Shown here one piece after another: positions 1 through 13,763 of a stretch of 64,000 bases of DNA. The stretch lies in assembly GCA_013396525.1 (NCBI GenBank), contig VWYX01001276.1, positions 72,133-136,132 on the forward strand, written 5' to 3'. The translations under genes were made by a program, and so were the position numbers. This DNA comes from Chaetorhynchus papuensis. Its lineage: Eukaryota > Chordata > Aves > Passeriformes > Rhipiduridae. Under the pieces are notes generated by a model. That model saw only the letters and a program-made list of their open reading frames with translations. It searched no databases and was not told the origin of the DNA. Numbering within the stretch: the stretch's first letter is position 1; each line of letters opens with the position of its first letter.

Positions 1-3000
1 CATTTGATGGTTGTGGTTTCTAAGGGGACTGCAGCAGGAAAGGGCCCTTTTGCTATCAGACTCTCCTCTGATACCATTTATGTTTCTCTAGGGTTTATTT
101 TATGTTTCATTTATTGTGAAATACATTTTTTCATGAAATGATCACATTTATCTCTGCATTTAGTTCTTAATGAAAGGATGCCTTATAAATTCCTCTAAAT
201 TTCTAAATGAATATTATGATTGTTTTGAACCAAATGGTCGATGTCTATGTGAGTTTGTCTGCTGAAACCACTGAAAGCAGAGCAGCGTGATTGTGTTTGG
301 CACCTTTTTTGTTTTGATAAGGTAATCTCATAGGTGCACAAATCAGAAACATACTGGCAGTTACACCTCTGTCCTGAAAGAACTCTATAGTTATCAACTG
401 TTAGACCTACTTTTATTAGCCATTCAAAATTTATAGGAGTGCCACCTTTTTTAAAAATGTTAATATAGAATTTTTAAAGTCTTTGAAATCTTCTGAAACC
501 ATTGACTGTGAGGCAGCTTGAACTGTGTCCTAAGTAAAATCACATTTTAATTTTTAATTGTAGGCATTGCGGATTTGGCATTGTAGTGTATCCACTAGAC
601 TGACTGCCTGCAATGGATAAAAAGAGAGAAAAATAATAGAGCTGATAAAACAATATTAGCTCCATATTTTTCATCTTTCCCTGAAACAACATTGTATTCA
701 GAAATGCCATGATATGTGATATCCTGTAATAAGGTCAAAATAACTGGGAAGTGGTTAATTTCATAGAATTACTTGGAAGCATCAAGAAAAGTCTTCCCCT
801 CCACCAAATATAGGTGCAACCTGTTGTAGATTTCATTCCGTCTGTGTTGTGTTAATTTATAAACTGGATACACAAGATAAGGTGCAGGATAGTGTAAGTT
901 TCATACAAATATTTATACCTCAAATATGCAAAACATTTTCTGTTTCTTAGACAATAGAAGTCTGTGCTGCCTGCTGTCAATGCAAAGGTCATGGAAAATA
1001 GTCTTTAGCCTTTGTCTAAAGGCACTGATGTCTAAGATGTTTTTGTACTTTTGCTTGGTTTGACTTTTTCTCAGTAACCTATTACCTTTTCACTGCTGAA
1101 CTTGGAACTGTTCTTTGAAAAAGGCAGGTTTGTGCAAGCCAAAGAATCAGTTTTAGCAGTCTACAATGACTCTCCTGCAGAAACAGTATAAGGAAATACC
1201 ACTATAAAAAATGAAAAAATATGGAAAACAGTACTCAAACAGTGTGGAGTACAGGTTGGCATGTCAAGAAAGCCTGAGATGGTGGACCTTTATTATATTT
1301 CTAATTATGTATGTGCTCCTGAAGGGCACCTATCATATATTTTTGTATTTGTGCTACGTATATTTTTATTATTATGTAGATGCATCTATTTGCACAGAAT
1401 TATCAATACCTTGTCTAGAAAGTGTCAGCAATGGCCAGGCAGTGGTTGCACTGTGGAAATTAGAGTCGTGAAGTTCATTAACTGACCTGCTCATACCCAC
1501 AGCTTTCTCCATTATGCAGAATGCAAGGGAAAGACACTCACCACACTGGCTGCATCCTGCTCCTTACTGCAGAGGGATCACCCCAATTTACCCTAATTCT
1601 CCTGGCCAGGGCCTCATGCCAGCACTAGACATTAGAGGTGTTACTGATATAATGGGACACAACTCTCCAGAAACCCGTGAAAATTGCACCTGTGTTTTAA
1701 CAAATGGTCAGTCAGGTCTCAAAAATTGTATTTTTGTTAATGGAGGGGTTTAGTTCTAGCAGCAAATCACCAGTTTGCTCTGCCAGCCCTCAGGCAGAGG
1801 AGCATTCTGCTCTCCTGCTTCTGGTCTGTTTTTCTGAGAGAAAAGGCATTAGGAAAGAAAGCGGTGTGCAAGTGAGGGACACTGGTGTTTGGGTGGACAC
1901 ATATGCTCTTTGTCTGGTGTGGCAGAAGAGGAACTGGGGAACAGAGGCTTGTGATTGAGCACTGCCCCGTGGCCATTACAGCACTGGCAGTTCTCAGTCA
2001 TCCCCGGCCCTGGCTCAGCTGCACCGCCTGTGATTCAGAGTCAGGGAAAACACCATGTGAGATAAAACCTTGAAAAATAGATAGGCAACTACTTATCTGT
2101 GTGAAGATGAGTCTCATTGTAGAAGGTGCTTTGTGGGGTGGAGAGCAGGTTTTTGCATTTCCTGAGCAGGGAGGTGGGATGGAGAGAGAGCTGTTTCTTG
2201 CAAGTACTGTGAAGTGGCCACTGTGTTCAGATGGGGACGTGAAATCTTGGGAAGGATTGCAGAAGTCTCCTGAGAGTAGGTCTGTCCATCATGGGCAGGG
2301 TTTACCTTTCTTAGGAAGAATGACATCACCTAGAAGTTGTCTTTGGTTTTGACAATACCCAAACATTTAGGAGGAAAGTGACATTGCTGAAAATACACCT
2401 TTTGGTTGCATGACTGTCCTGTATTCTGGGCAGTTCAGTAAAGCTCACACTTAGCGTGGTGTGGTCCTGCCTTCATATCGTGGGCAGGAGATTTTCAGGA
2501 GCCTGCTGTGGAGGGGGAGTTGCTCTGCGGGAGTCTGAGCCTGGCTAGCAGCTGATGGACAAGAGCTGTTCCCCATCTGCTGAGGCCAGCTGTGGGACTC
2601 AGCTTTTGGTGACAGGAAGGAGAAGTGTTTGGCCATGTTTGCAGTCACAGCTCCTCTTCTGAGGCAAAGCACCGGCCTGCCAACTGGGCTACTCTGCTTC
2701 AGCTCTTAAGGTAAAAATCCTATGCAACATTAAACAAATGCAGGAAAAAGGAAAAAAAAAAAAGTAGTGTGCTGAGGCATGTGGAGACTAAGCAAAGACT
2801 TTCTTGGCACTCCTGCTTTTCCTCATTTCCATTTCTCTCATCAGCAGATATGTGAATGGGTTCCACTTCACCACAGCGAGGGTATAGCTTCATGTGGGCT
2901 CAAGCAGGTCACAGCTGAGTTTCCTCTGAGAAGGGATTTTGTTCAGCCTTGTGCCTATTACAAGCTGTGATCTGATTAACTTGTAAGATCTAGGCCTTGT

Positions 3001-4984
3001 TTTCACTTGAATGTGGGGCAGAAAAACATGGCTTTGGATAGTAAAGGAAGCAGGATTCCTCCTGAAAGAGGGTCTGGGCAGGACACCGGGCCCCTGCCTT
3101 TCCAGGGAGTGTGCACTGTACACTAGACTGGGACAAACTCCTGACCATTTATGTTTATGAAACAAAAAAGTCTCTCTTGGCTGGTTTGGTTTTTTTTTCC
3201 CCTCCACAGATAGCTACGTAACTCACCATCAGACCCAGGTGATATCTGCCCTTTCATTTAGCTGAACATTGTACATATGTCCCAGGCAGCCCTGTGCACA
3301 AATCTTGTCAGATTTGCTGTGCTAGCTTACAGGGTAGGTGAGATAATTATGATACATACATTAATATATTTAAGGTTGCTACTTGTCCTGTGAATTACAG
3401 GATGTCCTATATCACAGAGCAGGCTCTGTATCCTGGCAGAAAGAAAAACTGTGTGTGGTTTCCCTGCCTCCCTCTCCCCTATTATGAGCACCTCTTCCCA
3501 GCTGAAGTTGCAAAGCACATCAATTCCCAGTGCCATGGTGGGAGGAGGAAGAGAGTGAGGACTCTCCCACCTTGGGTTGTGTGACCCAGTTCAAGGGATG
3601 TGGTCTTAGCGTGCGAAGTGAGTTGAGCTGAATGGGCCTTTTTCTGTCCCATGGGAGATCCTCTAAACTGGTAATCTTAAGTATACTTTGGGATCTTTTG
3701 AAATTAAAATTTCTACCTAATCTGTATCCAGAAAAGATGTTTAAAATAATATTTTTTAACATAAAGAGATCTAACACTCCAGTATTAAGAGTGGCTGGTT
3801 CAAAACTGCCAGTGCAGCTTGGGTTCAGCTTGCTTACAAATAATGTGTTATATGTTTAGTTATGTAGCCACACGTGGTTTTGCTTTCCGTTCAGGCAACT
3901 GTTTCATTCAGACCATGGCTGGCTGGACTGTTTCAGTTTGCTTTGTCCAGGTCAACCATGAGGACCGTCTCCTCCTCGAAGCTGCAGGCTGGCGTCGGTC
4001 ATCCTCAGTGGTCCTTGAATATAGCAGGTTAGGTTGTTGGAAGATGTATTTACAGCTCCAGTGCGTCAGATGAACTGTGAGGGTCTGTTTTATCAGCAGG
4101 GTGTTAGGGAGAATGACAGGGTGAAAGGCTGTGGAGTGTGAGAGCAGTGAGAGAGCGGCCATCGTTCTGTGTCAAGGGCTGCAGACAGCCTCTTTGCCAC
4201 CACAACAGCTTTCTCTTCCCACCAAGGCACTCTCTCCAACCATGAACGGGATTACAGCTTTCTGATGAAAAAAATAAAAGTCATGTGCAAGCAGCAAAAC
4301 TCCCTCTATTTGGTTTAGTTACTTTTCTGGCTCTCTTAAACTGAAACTAACTCTGAAAGTCAGTGTGATGCAGGTGCTCCCCATGAAAACCTGAGACCTC
4401 CCCATAAAGGACTGTCTTATCTTACCTTTGCAGTGCCTTCTTGTAATTTTGACCTCAGTGGGTCTGGATCATGGCAGCCCAAGTTCTGATGATGTTTGAC
4501 TCATTCTCTAATATCCTTGTGTCTCATCATAGGTAAGCAGAGTGGAGTAAGATACCATCAAGCATTAATGACTGCATTGCCTGATGTCTCAAAGAGTTGA
4601 AGCTGAATGCTGTTCCTTAAGACCATAAATGTCTTGTGACACCTGACAAGTGCTCTCATTCCCTGTTTTAGCTCGCAACAGTTGAAACACCTCAACATCT
4701 GAGATCTGACATCAAGGAGAGCAGAGATAACAAGCTGCTTTACTAGAGATGCTGACTACCTTGCATTAGCCAAAGGAAAGGGAAAACATGAGACCGCAGC
4801 ACTGCCTCAGTTGTGTTTATTTTCAGATTCAGTGAGAAACTTTTCCCCTGAATTAATAGGTATATATTGACATGAGTAAAGCTGAAGTCCTTTGGTATTC
4901 TTTGTTGATTAGGATGCACTGTATGTGGAGAAGAAATTCTTCAAGGTCACAGCCTGGCTTTTCAGTCCTGTACGTGGAGGCTCT
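1..4984. other. Non-coding, upstream of or in first intron of TEC
   Basis: AT-rich sequence with no exon, RNA gene or repeat that I could support. Open frames here (at most 105 codons) show no family similarity or splice context. Could be the distal TEC promoter region or the first TEC intron. Confidence 0.5.
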
Positions 4985-5437
4985 GTTAGTAAGTGGCTGA
5001 AATGCAAGTAAAAGCAAGGACTTCTTTCACTACTTCTGTGGGTGGACAGGTGTTCAGCCATCCCCAGGAAAGCAGGTCTACATCATGCGAAACAGTTTCT
5101 TGGGAAGACAAATACCTTAACTGCAAACTTCTCCCCTTCCTCCTTCTCCCCTCCACTTTATATACTGAGTTGATGTCATATGGTCTGGAATATCCCTTTG
5201 GGCAGTTTGGGTCACCTGTCCTGGCTGTGTCTCCTCCTAATTTCCTGTGCATCCCCAGTCTCCTTGCCAGCATGGCAGTACAAAAAGCAGGAAAGGCCCT
5301 GGCTCTGTGCAAACACTGGTCAGCAATAACAAAACCATTTCTATACTATCAACACTGTGATCAACACAGTTTCAAAACACAGCCCCATATTAGCCACTGT
5401 GAAGAAAGTTAACTCTACCCCAGCCAAAATAAGCACA
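4985..5437 (+). mobile_element. Endogenous-retrovirus-like LTR, 3' part, + orientation
   Basis: Resembles a dispersed LTR frequent in bird genomes. A TATA-like TTTATAT at 5158-5164 is followed by the TGGAATATCCCTTT block (5187 onward) and an end near AACTCTACCCCAGCC...GCACA at 5437. A spurious 139-codon frame (4993-5412) runs across it. The TGGAATATCCCTTT-to-CTGGCTGTGT block is shared with the minus-strand element at 29445-30003. The 5' boundary is uncertain and no internal viral genes are present. Confidence 0.75.
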
Positions 5438-5749
5438 ACTATCCAAAGTAACAAGGTAAGAGAGTCTGGAATCACAAGATAAGAACACTGACCTTGCCAA
5501 CACCAATGCTTTGCCATGCACGGGAACAGTAGTACATCATCTCAGCTGAAATGTAAATGGTTCATTTTGTGTTCAATCTCTTGCACTTGTTTTGTAGCGG
5601 AGGGGATGTATCGTGGTGAAAACAGCACAGGGGAAAACTTGACAAATGGGAATTTGGATGTTTTCTTTTCCCCACTCACTGCCTTGGGTTTTTCCTCGTG
5701 CACAGAAGGCAGTTCTGACCTGTAACTCTAGATATATTATTTAGATATA

Positions 5750-5835
5750 GATAAATGTTGCTTTTTCACACCTACCGAGCACAGTCTGTTGGGACTAGTC
5801 AGTTGCTCAGTAGGTGTGAAAAAGCAACATTTATC
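5750..5835. repeat. Near-perfect 32-bp inverted repeat (hairpin)
   Basis: Arms 5750-5781 and 5804-5835 are reverse complements at 31 of 32 positions, with a 22-nt loop (5782-5803). Arms begin GATAAATGTTGCTTTTTCAC. The single difference is C-A in a + strand RNA but a G-U wobble in a minus strand RNA. No known family recognised; could be a foldback element or small-RNA precursor. Confidence 0.85.
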
Positions 5836-8800
5836 AAGTGACCTTATAATACTACCTCAAAATAAAGACTTTGAGGGTAAATGCATCCATTAATCACCAT
5901 GTGAGATGGGGCCAGTAGTTCATCATCTGAGTCAATTTCACAGCTTTGTCTTCAGCAGAAGTTCTCATGTTTATTGAAGTATTTCTTACTGTGTAGCTTC
6001 CACACAGTCTAGCAGGTGGAGAACAAGTTGTTCTTTAGTAGGTGGAGAACAAGCAGTTGCTTAGGGAAAAAAGGTCTTGGAGTGTTTGGAAAGAGGAATA
6101 ACTGAGGAAGTATTAGTCATTCCCTGTGCATAAAGACAGTCATAATTCCTATGTATTTCAGTATTTTAGTTAGACCATGTCAAAAGAGTCTCTTGAATAC
6201 TGAAATAAATCGAGCTTATTTCTGGTATAATATATTGCATGCATACTTGAGATTTTATAACATTTGAGAAAACAAGTTCAAATTGTGAAGAAAGTGAAGT
6301 TGACCCCTTTATGGAAGGTAAAAAGAAGTACCTTCAGGCACTGTTTATCTCTTTTCTTTTTATATTTTTCTTTCCCCTAGATTTGATTTGTTTTTCTCAG
6401 ATTTGCAGTTTTGTGTACAATAGCAATTGTCCTCCTACATGATAGTGAGCTGTAGGATTCCTTAACAGAGTTAGGTTCAACCTCTGATTTAATAGAGCTT
6501 TTATTTTTCCAGCCCTCTAAATCTTCAGCTTGCTGGAGAAGCAGGAAAATCTTTTACACCAACATCGCTCATTTCCTTTGCCAATCTCATCTTTGCCTGT
6601 TTCTTTAGTAAGTGGGTGTTACCGTTTCTCTTCCCTTCTTATCGGCAGGGGAATTTTGGAAAAAAGGCTGAGGCAGCACTCTGCTTTACCAAATGCCCAC
6701 CCCGTGTCACAGCCAGTGGGGTACTGGTGGAGTAGCCTTGGTCCATGTAGAAGTGAAGCACGTAGACTCTGCTCTGCCAGCTATAAACTCCTCGCAGCAT
6801 CCTGAAGCCCTGGTGATGGCACCATAGAGGGCAAAAACTGCTGGAAGTCAGCAGAAAATTGTTTGCCGTTTTCATTCTGCTTTATACACGGCATTTAGAA
6901 TAAAAATAAACCTGAGCTATGAAGTCTGGACCTGGGAAAATCTGCTGTCTCCCTTTTAAGGGTTAATATAAAATACTGATGTTTCAGGGTTTTTTGTGCA
7001 TTGCTTTCCCATTTCCCAAACTAATTTTCAGCTTTATTGTCTTGCTGCAAATAACATTACAAATGATAGAGGTTTTTTATCTGAATAAAAGGCAAAATAG
7101 TCAATGCAAGTTTATAAATATTGCAAAGCTTTTGTGTGGGAGAAATAAGAAAAGCTACAAGTACTCAGCTCTAGAGGAATGAATAAAAATACAAGAAGTT
7201 GTGAAAATTGATCAGTCCATCCTTTGTATGGTATCCCATAGCATTGCTAACTCAAACTTAGTAGTAAATAATTTCAAGGAAAAAATGCCCATGTCAACAT
7301 ATTTCCTGCATCACAGATGGTAATAATGTAATTTTTGTTTCATAAAGCAGAGGTTTCTTTCCTAAATAATTTAGTTGTGAAGAAGGTCTACCTATAAAGA
7401 TGTGAAAGGATAACTTAGTAATTGGAGTGTACGGCTTGCAAGAAGTCCCAATGAGGAGCAATAGCTGAGTTTATTAATGATTTGAAGATGTGCACATGCC
7501 ATTCTCTGAAATCATCGTTGTAAGGGGAAAAGAAACTCTTCTGGTGCTCTTACTATTTTTCCTGAGCTGTTCTGTGCATTTGGGCTCCAATTCTCTTTTG
7601 CAAGGGTTGATGAGCTGATGCTCCAGTTTGGTGTGATGAGCCACCTCAATGGCAACTGGACCCTGTGTAAGAGGAACCACCACTTTTCATCATTGTTTTC
7701 TTTGCTTACCCCAACTACCTAAGTTAGAATGCTAAAAGGAAGCAAATCCTGTATTTTGTAAAGTGTAGTGAGCCTGTTTCCAAGAAGTTTTGGGAAACTG
7801 ATTCTGACTGTGATAAAATTCTCCTTCTGTGTGTGTACATGAGTACCTTTCAGCTGAATAAAGGATATTTTGCAATATCTCGTGGTCCCAGAATCTCCAG
7901 TCAGAGTTGTCACAGAGTTACCCCTTAGCCTGTTTACTTTTAACCCTAAATTTCATACAGGCAAATATGATATTTATTTTCTCAGGGTTTGATTATATAT
8001 AAAATTAGCCAGTTATTATTTGGCTGATTTTCAAAGAGAAACTAAGCTTTTGCAAACCTTTGGCTATAATTTTGAAATCTATTAGAAATTAGTCCCCCCA
8101 AATTACATCTCTCTCAGTTAAAAAAAAAATCCAAACTTGTATATGATAGAAGTGGTTTCTAAGAGTCTGCTGTTAAAAAAAAAAAGGGGGGAAAATTGTA
8201 AATTTAAAATTTTTTAAATATTTTTTACTTCTCCTTTTTCTGGATATGATACATTTTGTATATCATTACAGTATTTTTTCCTGAATTTGAATTTTAAAAT
8301 TATGACAGATTTTTGCTAAAGTATGTTTCTTTTGTATTTGCATTTCTGTGAAATTTACCTTTTGGACAGGGATTAAAAGCAGTTGTATTTTATTTTTTGG
8401 AGTTTGAATTTGCAACCTTAGATGTGGGGCAAAAAGGCAATACAAGAGTATATTTTGCAACCCTTGCTTACACTGAGTAGTAATTATTCAAATAAGCCTG
8501 TGCTGGATACTTATGTAAATAACTGTTCACATGTAACTCAGGTCGTAGTTCCATGATAAAGCAACAGAAGCTCCAGCAGAAAAAAACAGGGTAAGGAGTT
8601 CTCCCTTTCTTGTTCCTTCTGCACTGTTTCTGCTCTCTACCCAGAGGAGCACTGTGCTGCCTGTTCACTTACCCCGCTGCAGACATTTGCAGGGACACAG
8701 TATGAGCTTGATCAGCAAACTGATCTGAATTAATTAAAATGAGGGAGGAAAAATATTCTGAAACGTACAGATTTGAGGAGGGATTACGAGGTACCACTTG

Positions 8801-11800
8801 GGTTTTTAAAACTGACATTTTGATTGATACTTTCAAAAATTGCGGTGGTAAATATTCTATATACTTTTTTAATCTCCTGCCCCAGGAGGTACATTTTCAA
8901 TGTTAAATATGCAGATCTGGAGTTGACATGGGTTTGGACTGATGTGTCCCAAATCTGAAAAAGAGCAGTTGTGCACGATGCATGCAATACAAGTCAGAAA
9001 GCTGAGGATGCTGATTTGTTAGAGGGATTGTCTGTCTTGAATGCCCATCAGCTTAGCATTAAGACTTTGCACTGAAGGACACAAGTTCCTAGGAAAATGT
9101 TACCATCATTAAGGAGTTGTTGATACTCAGAAAACAGTTCCACCTTGATTTTATTTTCATTTGCAGCCACAAATATTTCCTCCTAGTGTTCCTTTTGTAT
9201 CATTGTGATAAGTGTGTTTTTCAGAATGTGTTTTTTTCTTGTGAGCCCCTCCATGGCTATGTGTGATACAAAGATTCATGCCTTTAAAAGTGAAAACTGC
9301 TTGTTACATTTGGGTCAGAGAAGCTCTGATCAGACTGGGTGCACTTTGTCTTTTCTACTCACTCGAACTTGCACTGGGAGTTTCATACATTTATTCAACT
9401 TTTTGAATGTTAAAGGTGCTTACAGTCCGGCCAGCTTATGGTGACTAATTGTTTCAATAAACAAACACAATCTGGGAGCTGGGAGTGGGAACCAGAAGAT
9501 ACGTGGGTAGTGTTGCAACACCTGAGCTTACCACATCACTTAGTGGCTCAGGTTTCCCCAGTGAAAACTGGGGAAGGTGGCATGCATAAGGAGCTCTGAG
9601 TGAAAACATACTTTGTGCGTGTGGACCAATATTGACTTAGAAGGCTTATCTGAACAGTTGTTTTCATTTGTTTTGAGGAAGGTGTATGGTGGCTTCACGG
9701 CTATACAGGTTAATCCTTGTATAATGTGAGGAAGGGAAACACAAGCTGATGCAGATGTTTTGATACTTAAAGTTGAGAATGTTTTTCTGCCCTAAGAAAA
9801 GCTGAGAATCTTTAGCTCTTTCTGTTTTCTGCCATAATTCTGAGTCTTCAGCATCTCTGCAAATTAGATCCTATTTGTTATCGTGTAACTAAGGTTGGCA
9901 GGGAGCAGGGCAATTCCTTGGCACGAGTAATATTGTGAACAGTTTATATTGGGTGTCAGCCTGAAACTCCCACAGCTGTTTATAACAAGATAACGATGTG
10001 TCATGCAAACAGCTTCATGTTCTGAGGGATCGTCTGGGAACAATGGAGTATTTGGGGGGAAGTGGGTGTGGGGAAAATGTGCAGAAAATGCCTAAAACTG
10101 TACTGAAGAAAAGTAGTGACATGTGGGTTTGATAAGAGGTAGGCATGGCTGTTACAAGGGCTTCTTAAGGTAGTATTGCAATTTTGAAAAGAATAATAGG
10201 CGAGGGTTCTGTTATCCTGAGCCTTATTTATCAAAACAGAAATGTGTCTAGAACCACTGACTTGGAAATAACCCCAAATAAAACAGGTTTATTTGACCAG
10301 ATGCAGATTCAAAGGCTGATCTTGTGACCTGGGAAACTGGTTCTAATTTGCTGAAATCCAGTGTAGCAACCAGGTGCAGACACTGACCAATTACATTACT
10401 GATGTTTTTATTTTTTAGCCCTGATTTTGTCAAAAGGATATTTTTGGTTCTTGTGTCATGTTAATGTAACCTGGTAGAGAAATGAAATATATTAGCATTA
10501 TCAGCATTGAGATTTGAAATCATAGTTAACTTTGAATCCTTCTTGCGTTCTCTAATGCAGCACTCTAGGGATCTCTGAGTTCATAGTTTATAAGATGGAT
10601 AGTAGTTATATTTTTCTTAAGTACAAGCAGAGAATTTTTGCTACTGAGAACAGGAAAATTGTTCTGAGTGGGAGAGCCTGTGATGGGAACCCTTAAAGTT
10701 TTGTGTGCATTAAGCTGGTCTGAAAGTTAATACTGACTTTTAGTTTATTGAACAATGTTTGTATTTTCAGTTTATGGTAGTATTCTTCCTTCTGCAATTA
10801 CCTTTAAGATTGCCAGTTCATTTTCAGAAGGACAATAAATCAGAGTTGGGCAGCTTTAGTAGTTAAATAACATATCCAAGACAATTACTGATTAAAAAAG
10901 ATCTGCCTTCTTCCCAGAATGCAATATGACAGATGACCAATAAAATGTATGTGTGTATGCATATCAGAAGAAGAGAAATAACAAAAAGAGTTTATTCATA
11001 ATAATCACCATTTGCAGTCCAGTTATCATCTTTTGCTTATGCATCCCAGCCTCATCTTATTTTGAAGTTCCGTGTAAATCACCGAATATTTTTTTTAACA
11101 TATGTAGAGGGTATTCCTAGAAAAGAAAAGGATATTTTAAAGCAATTAACAACTACTTCCAGCTGTTGAGATAGCAGCAGTATGGGATATGAGAGCTCAG
11201 CTGGTCAAACCAAGGAGTGAAAAGTAGCATTAAGACTAGACTGGAAGGCAAAGGGTGTCATTTCATGTATTGTGATAGCAATTAATTGCTCACAAAATGA
11301 GACACACTAAAGTGAGTTTGTTTACATTTGATTTTATTAAAAATTAAATTGTCTAAGGCAATGTTGTGAGGAGGTTTGTGGTTTTTCAAGATTCTCTGCA
11401 CAATTCTGTGAAATGTACTGTTTTGTCCATGCTGAAGTTATGTTGCCTGCAGAGAAAAATATGCATGCCATTTCCCCAGTGAATTCTGAAATACTCTAAG
11501 TAGTAAATAGGTGCATAAAGTAAGCCCTGTGAAAAATGAATTCTTTTTTTTTTACTCTAGGGCTTTGGTTTGGGTTATCCCCCCATGCCCTCCACACACT
11601 TGAGAGATGGTTCACAGTCACTGGTGCTTCAGCAGACGCTGCTGTTCCTTCTCCAAGCCATGGCTTCAGCTTGCAGCCACGCTGCTCTAGCCTGAGCTGC
11701 TCTCCAGGTCTGCGCCTGCAACTTCCCCTGGCTTTGGAGCACGGCTTCAGGCAGGGCCCAGGTGGTGCCATGGGCAGGGCTGGCAGAAAGTGAGCAAAGG

Positions 11801-12334
11801 GGAAGGGAGTGGGGAAAAAGATTGCTGGAACAGCTTCTCCACAGCCTCTCCCACACCTTTCATTCCTGCCTCCGTGCCACTTCATTTAATGAGTCTGTGC
11901 AGGCAGCTGCCTGTGCTGCATGATGAAATGTCTGCTTGGATCCCTTCCCTAACCTGCTTCCCAGCCCAGCAGGAGGAACACCTGCACAAGGCAGGGTGGC
12001 ATGACAGGACGGTGGTGAGTTGATGAGGGAGGAGGTCAGCTGTGTTTAAGCTGACATCATTGCAAAGAACAGAGAGATTGCCTGACTATGTCTCTGGCAG
12101 GACCTTGGAGCCAGATTTGCAAACAAAGTAGCTGTGGGTGCATTGGTTTTTATGTACTCGTAAGTTTGTCCTGCAGGTATCAGTCGTGGTGTAGAACTTA
12201 AAGCAGCTTGACATTACTGAGTGACCAAAACCTTCTGAATTAAATTGCTTGATTTTGATGGTCCGCAAATTTTCATTAATAAAATTGGGGTAAATTTGCA
12301 AAATTACTTTTACTGATCCATCCTAGGTACAAAG
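5836..12334. other. Non-coding stretch before the CR1 element
   Basis: AT-rich except for a GC-richer segment at about 11580-12030. No exon, RNA gene or repeat family could be supported apart from the small duplication at 6011-6062. The 129-codon minus-strand frame at 11496-11885 has no recognisable domain. Confidence 0.5.
6011..6062. repeat. Two-copy 26-bp tandem duplication
   Basis: Units 6011-6036 and 6037-6062 share AGYAGGTGGAGAACAAG and differ at a few bases in their second half. A small local duplication with no evident function. Confidence 0.75.
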
Positions 12335-13316
12335 TGTTGCAGTAAGTGGGGTTACATCAGGCTGATGACTGGTCACTAGTGGAGTTCTCCAGGGCTTCAT
12401 TTTAGGCCCAGTGCTCTTTAACATCCTCATGAACAACTTGGATGCAGGATTGAAAGAATACTAAATAAGTTTGCTGACAATACTAAATTGAGATGAGCTG
12501 TTGACTCCCTCAAGGGCAGAGAGGCCCTGCAGAGAGACCTTGACATATTAGAGAGATGGGCAATCACCAACCTTGCGAAGTTTAATAAGGGCAAGTGCCA
12601 GATTCTGGACCTGGCACGGGGCAACCCTGGTTGTGCCTACAGACTGGGGAATGTGAAGCTGGAAAGCAGCCCCATGGAAAGGGATCTGGGGGTCCTGGTG
12701 GATGGAAAGGTGAATATGAGTCAGCAGTTCCCTGGCAGCCAGGAAGGCCAGCCATGTCCTGTGGGGCATCAGGCACAGCATCACCAGCCGGGCAAGGGAG
12801 GGGCTCTGCACTGGGGCGGCCTCACCTTGAATATTGTGTGTAGTTTTGGGTGCCACAATGTAACAAAGACATTAAGCTATTGGGGAGCATCCAAAGGAGG
12901 GCAACAAGGATGGTGAAGGGTCTGGAGGGAAAGCCTTATGAAGAATGCCTGAGGTCACTTGCTCTGTTCAGCCTGGAGGAGACTGAGGGGAGACCTCATT
13001 GCAGTTACAACTTCCTTATGAGGGCAAGAGGAGGGGCAGGCACTGATCTCTCCTCTGTGGTGACCAGTGACAGGACTGGCCTGAAGCTGTGTCAGGAGAG
13101 GTTTAGGTTGGATATTAGGAAAAGGTTCTTCACTTAGAGGATGATTGGCCACTGGAACAGGCTCCCCAGGGAAGTGGTCACAGCACCAAGCGTGACAGTT
13201 CAAGGAGCATTTGGACAATGCACTCAGAAAAATGGTGTCATGCTTGGGGCTGTCCTGTTCTGGGCCAGGAGTTTGACTTCAATGTAATCTCTTCCATGCA
13301 GGATATTCTATGATTC
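12335..13316 (+). mobile_element. CR1 LINE, 3' portion, + orientation
   Basis: Degraded reverse-transcriptase end (GGAGTTCTCCAGGGCTTCAT and AGTGCTCTTTAACATCCTC) is followed by the CR1 3' region (GGAAAGGGATCTGGGGGTCC) and a terminal ATTCTATGATTCTATGAT tandem at about 13303-13321. Reading frames are interrupted by stops and frameshifts, so it is a dead 5'-truncated copy. It ends only about 450 bp before the first TEC coding exon. Confidence 0.9.
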
Positions 13317-13763
13317 TATGATCTTCAATTTTGTGTATAGAACTCTTTTGCAGATGACATTTATACATGTACAGGCCTTAGCAATCAAAAGTTCTATACA
13401 GGTTAGAAACTTCTCTACAGGTTTGTGGGGAAGAGCAGTTGTGCACTGCTGTTTGCCTGGAGCACATTTCAGACTTCTCACCCATATTCTCTGTGACATA
13501 GGCTGCAGTGTACCTTATTTCATCCCAGTCACGTGCAGCTTTTGGCTTCCTGGGAATGTGCCAGTGCAGCCCTCAGCTGAGCAAAGCCTGAACTTTTTAG
13601 TCTAATAATTAACTTCTGTAAACTTCCAGATGCTTAGGGTAAGCTCCAGCTTTCTGTATATTCAGGCAGTTTCACTTATAAGTAGAAGCTCTTTTTGTTA
13701 CAGAAATCTCCAATTCTGTGATCCTCCAAAGATCTGGTAATGTTTTATTCCTCATCTTCACAG

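Noticed and set aside
6807..6830. CTCF-like CCATAGAGGGCA
   Set aside because: One base short relative to the consensus, so the CCA half is out of register; much weaker than the site at 40403.
11496..11885. 129-codon minus-strand open frame in a GC-rich patch
   Set aside because: No domain, splice context or conserved motif. The opposite strand also has open frames there, as expected from base composition.
12427..13218. Several open frames of 60-100 codons
   Set aside because: They lie inside the CR1 element and are fragments or shadows of its decayed 3' end, not host genes.
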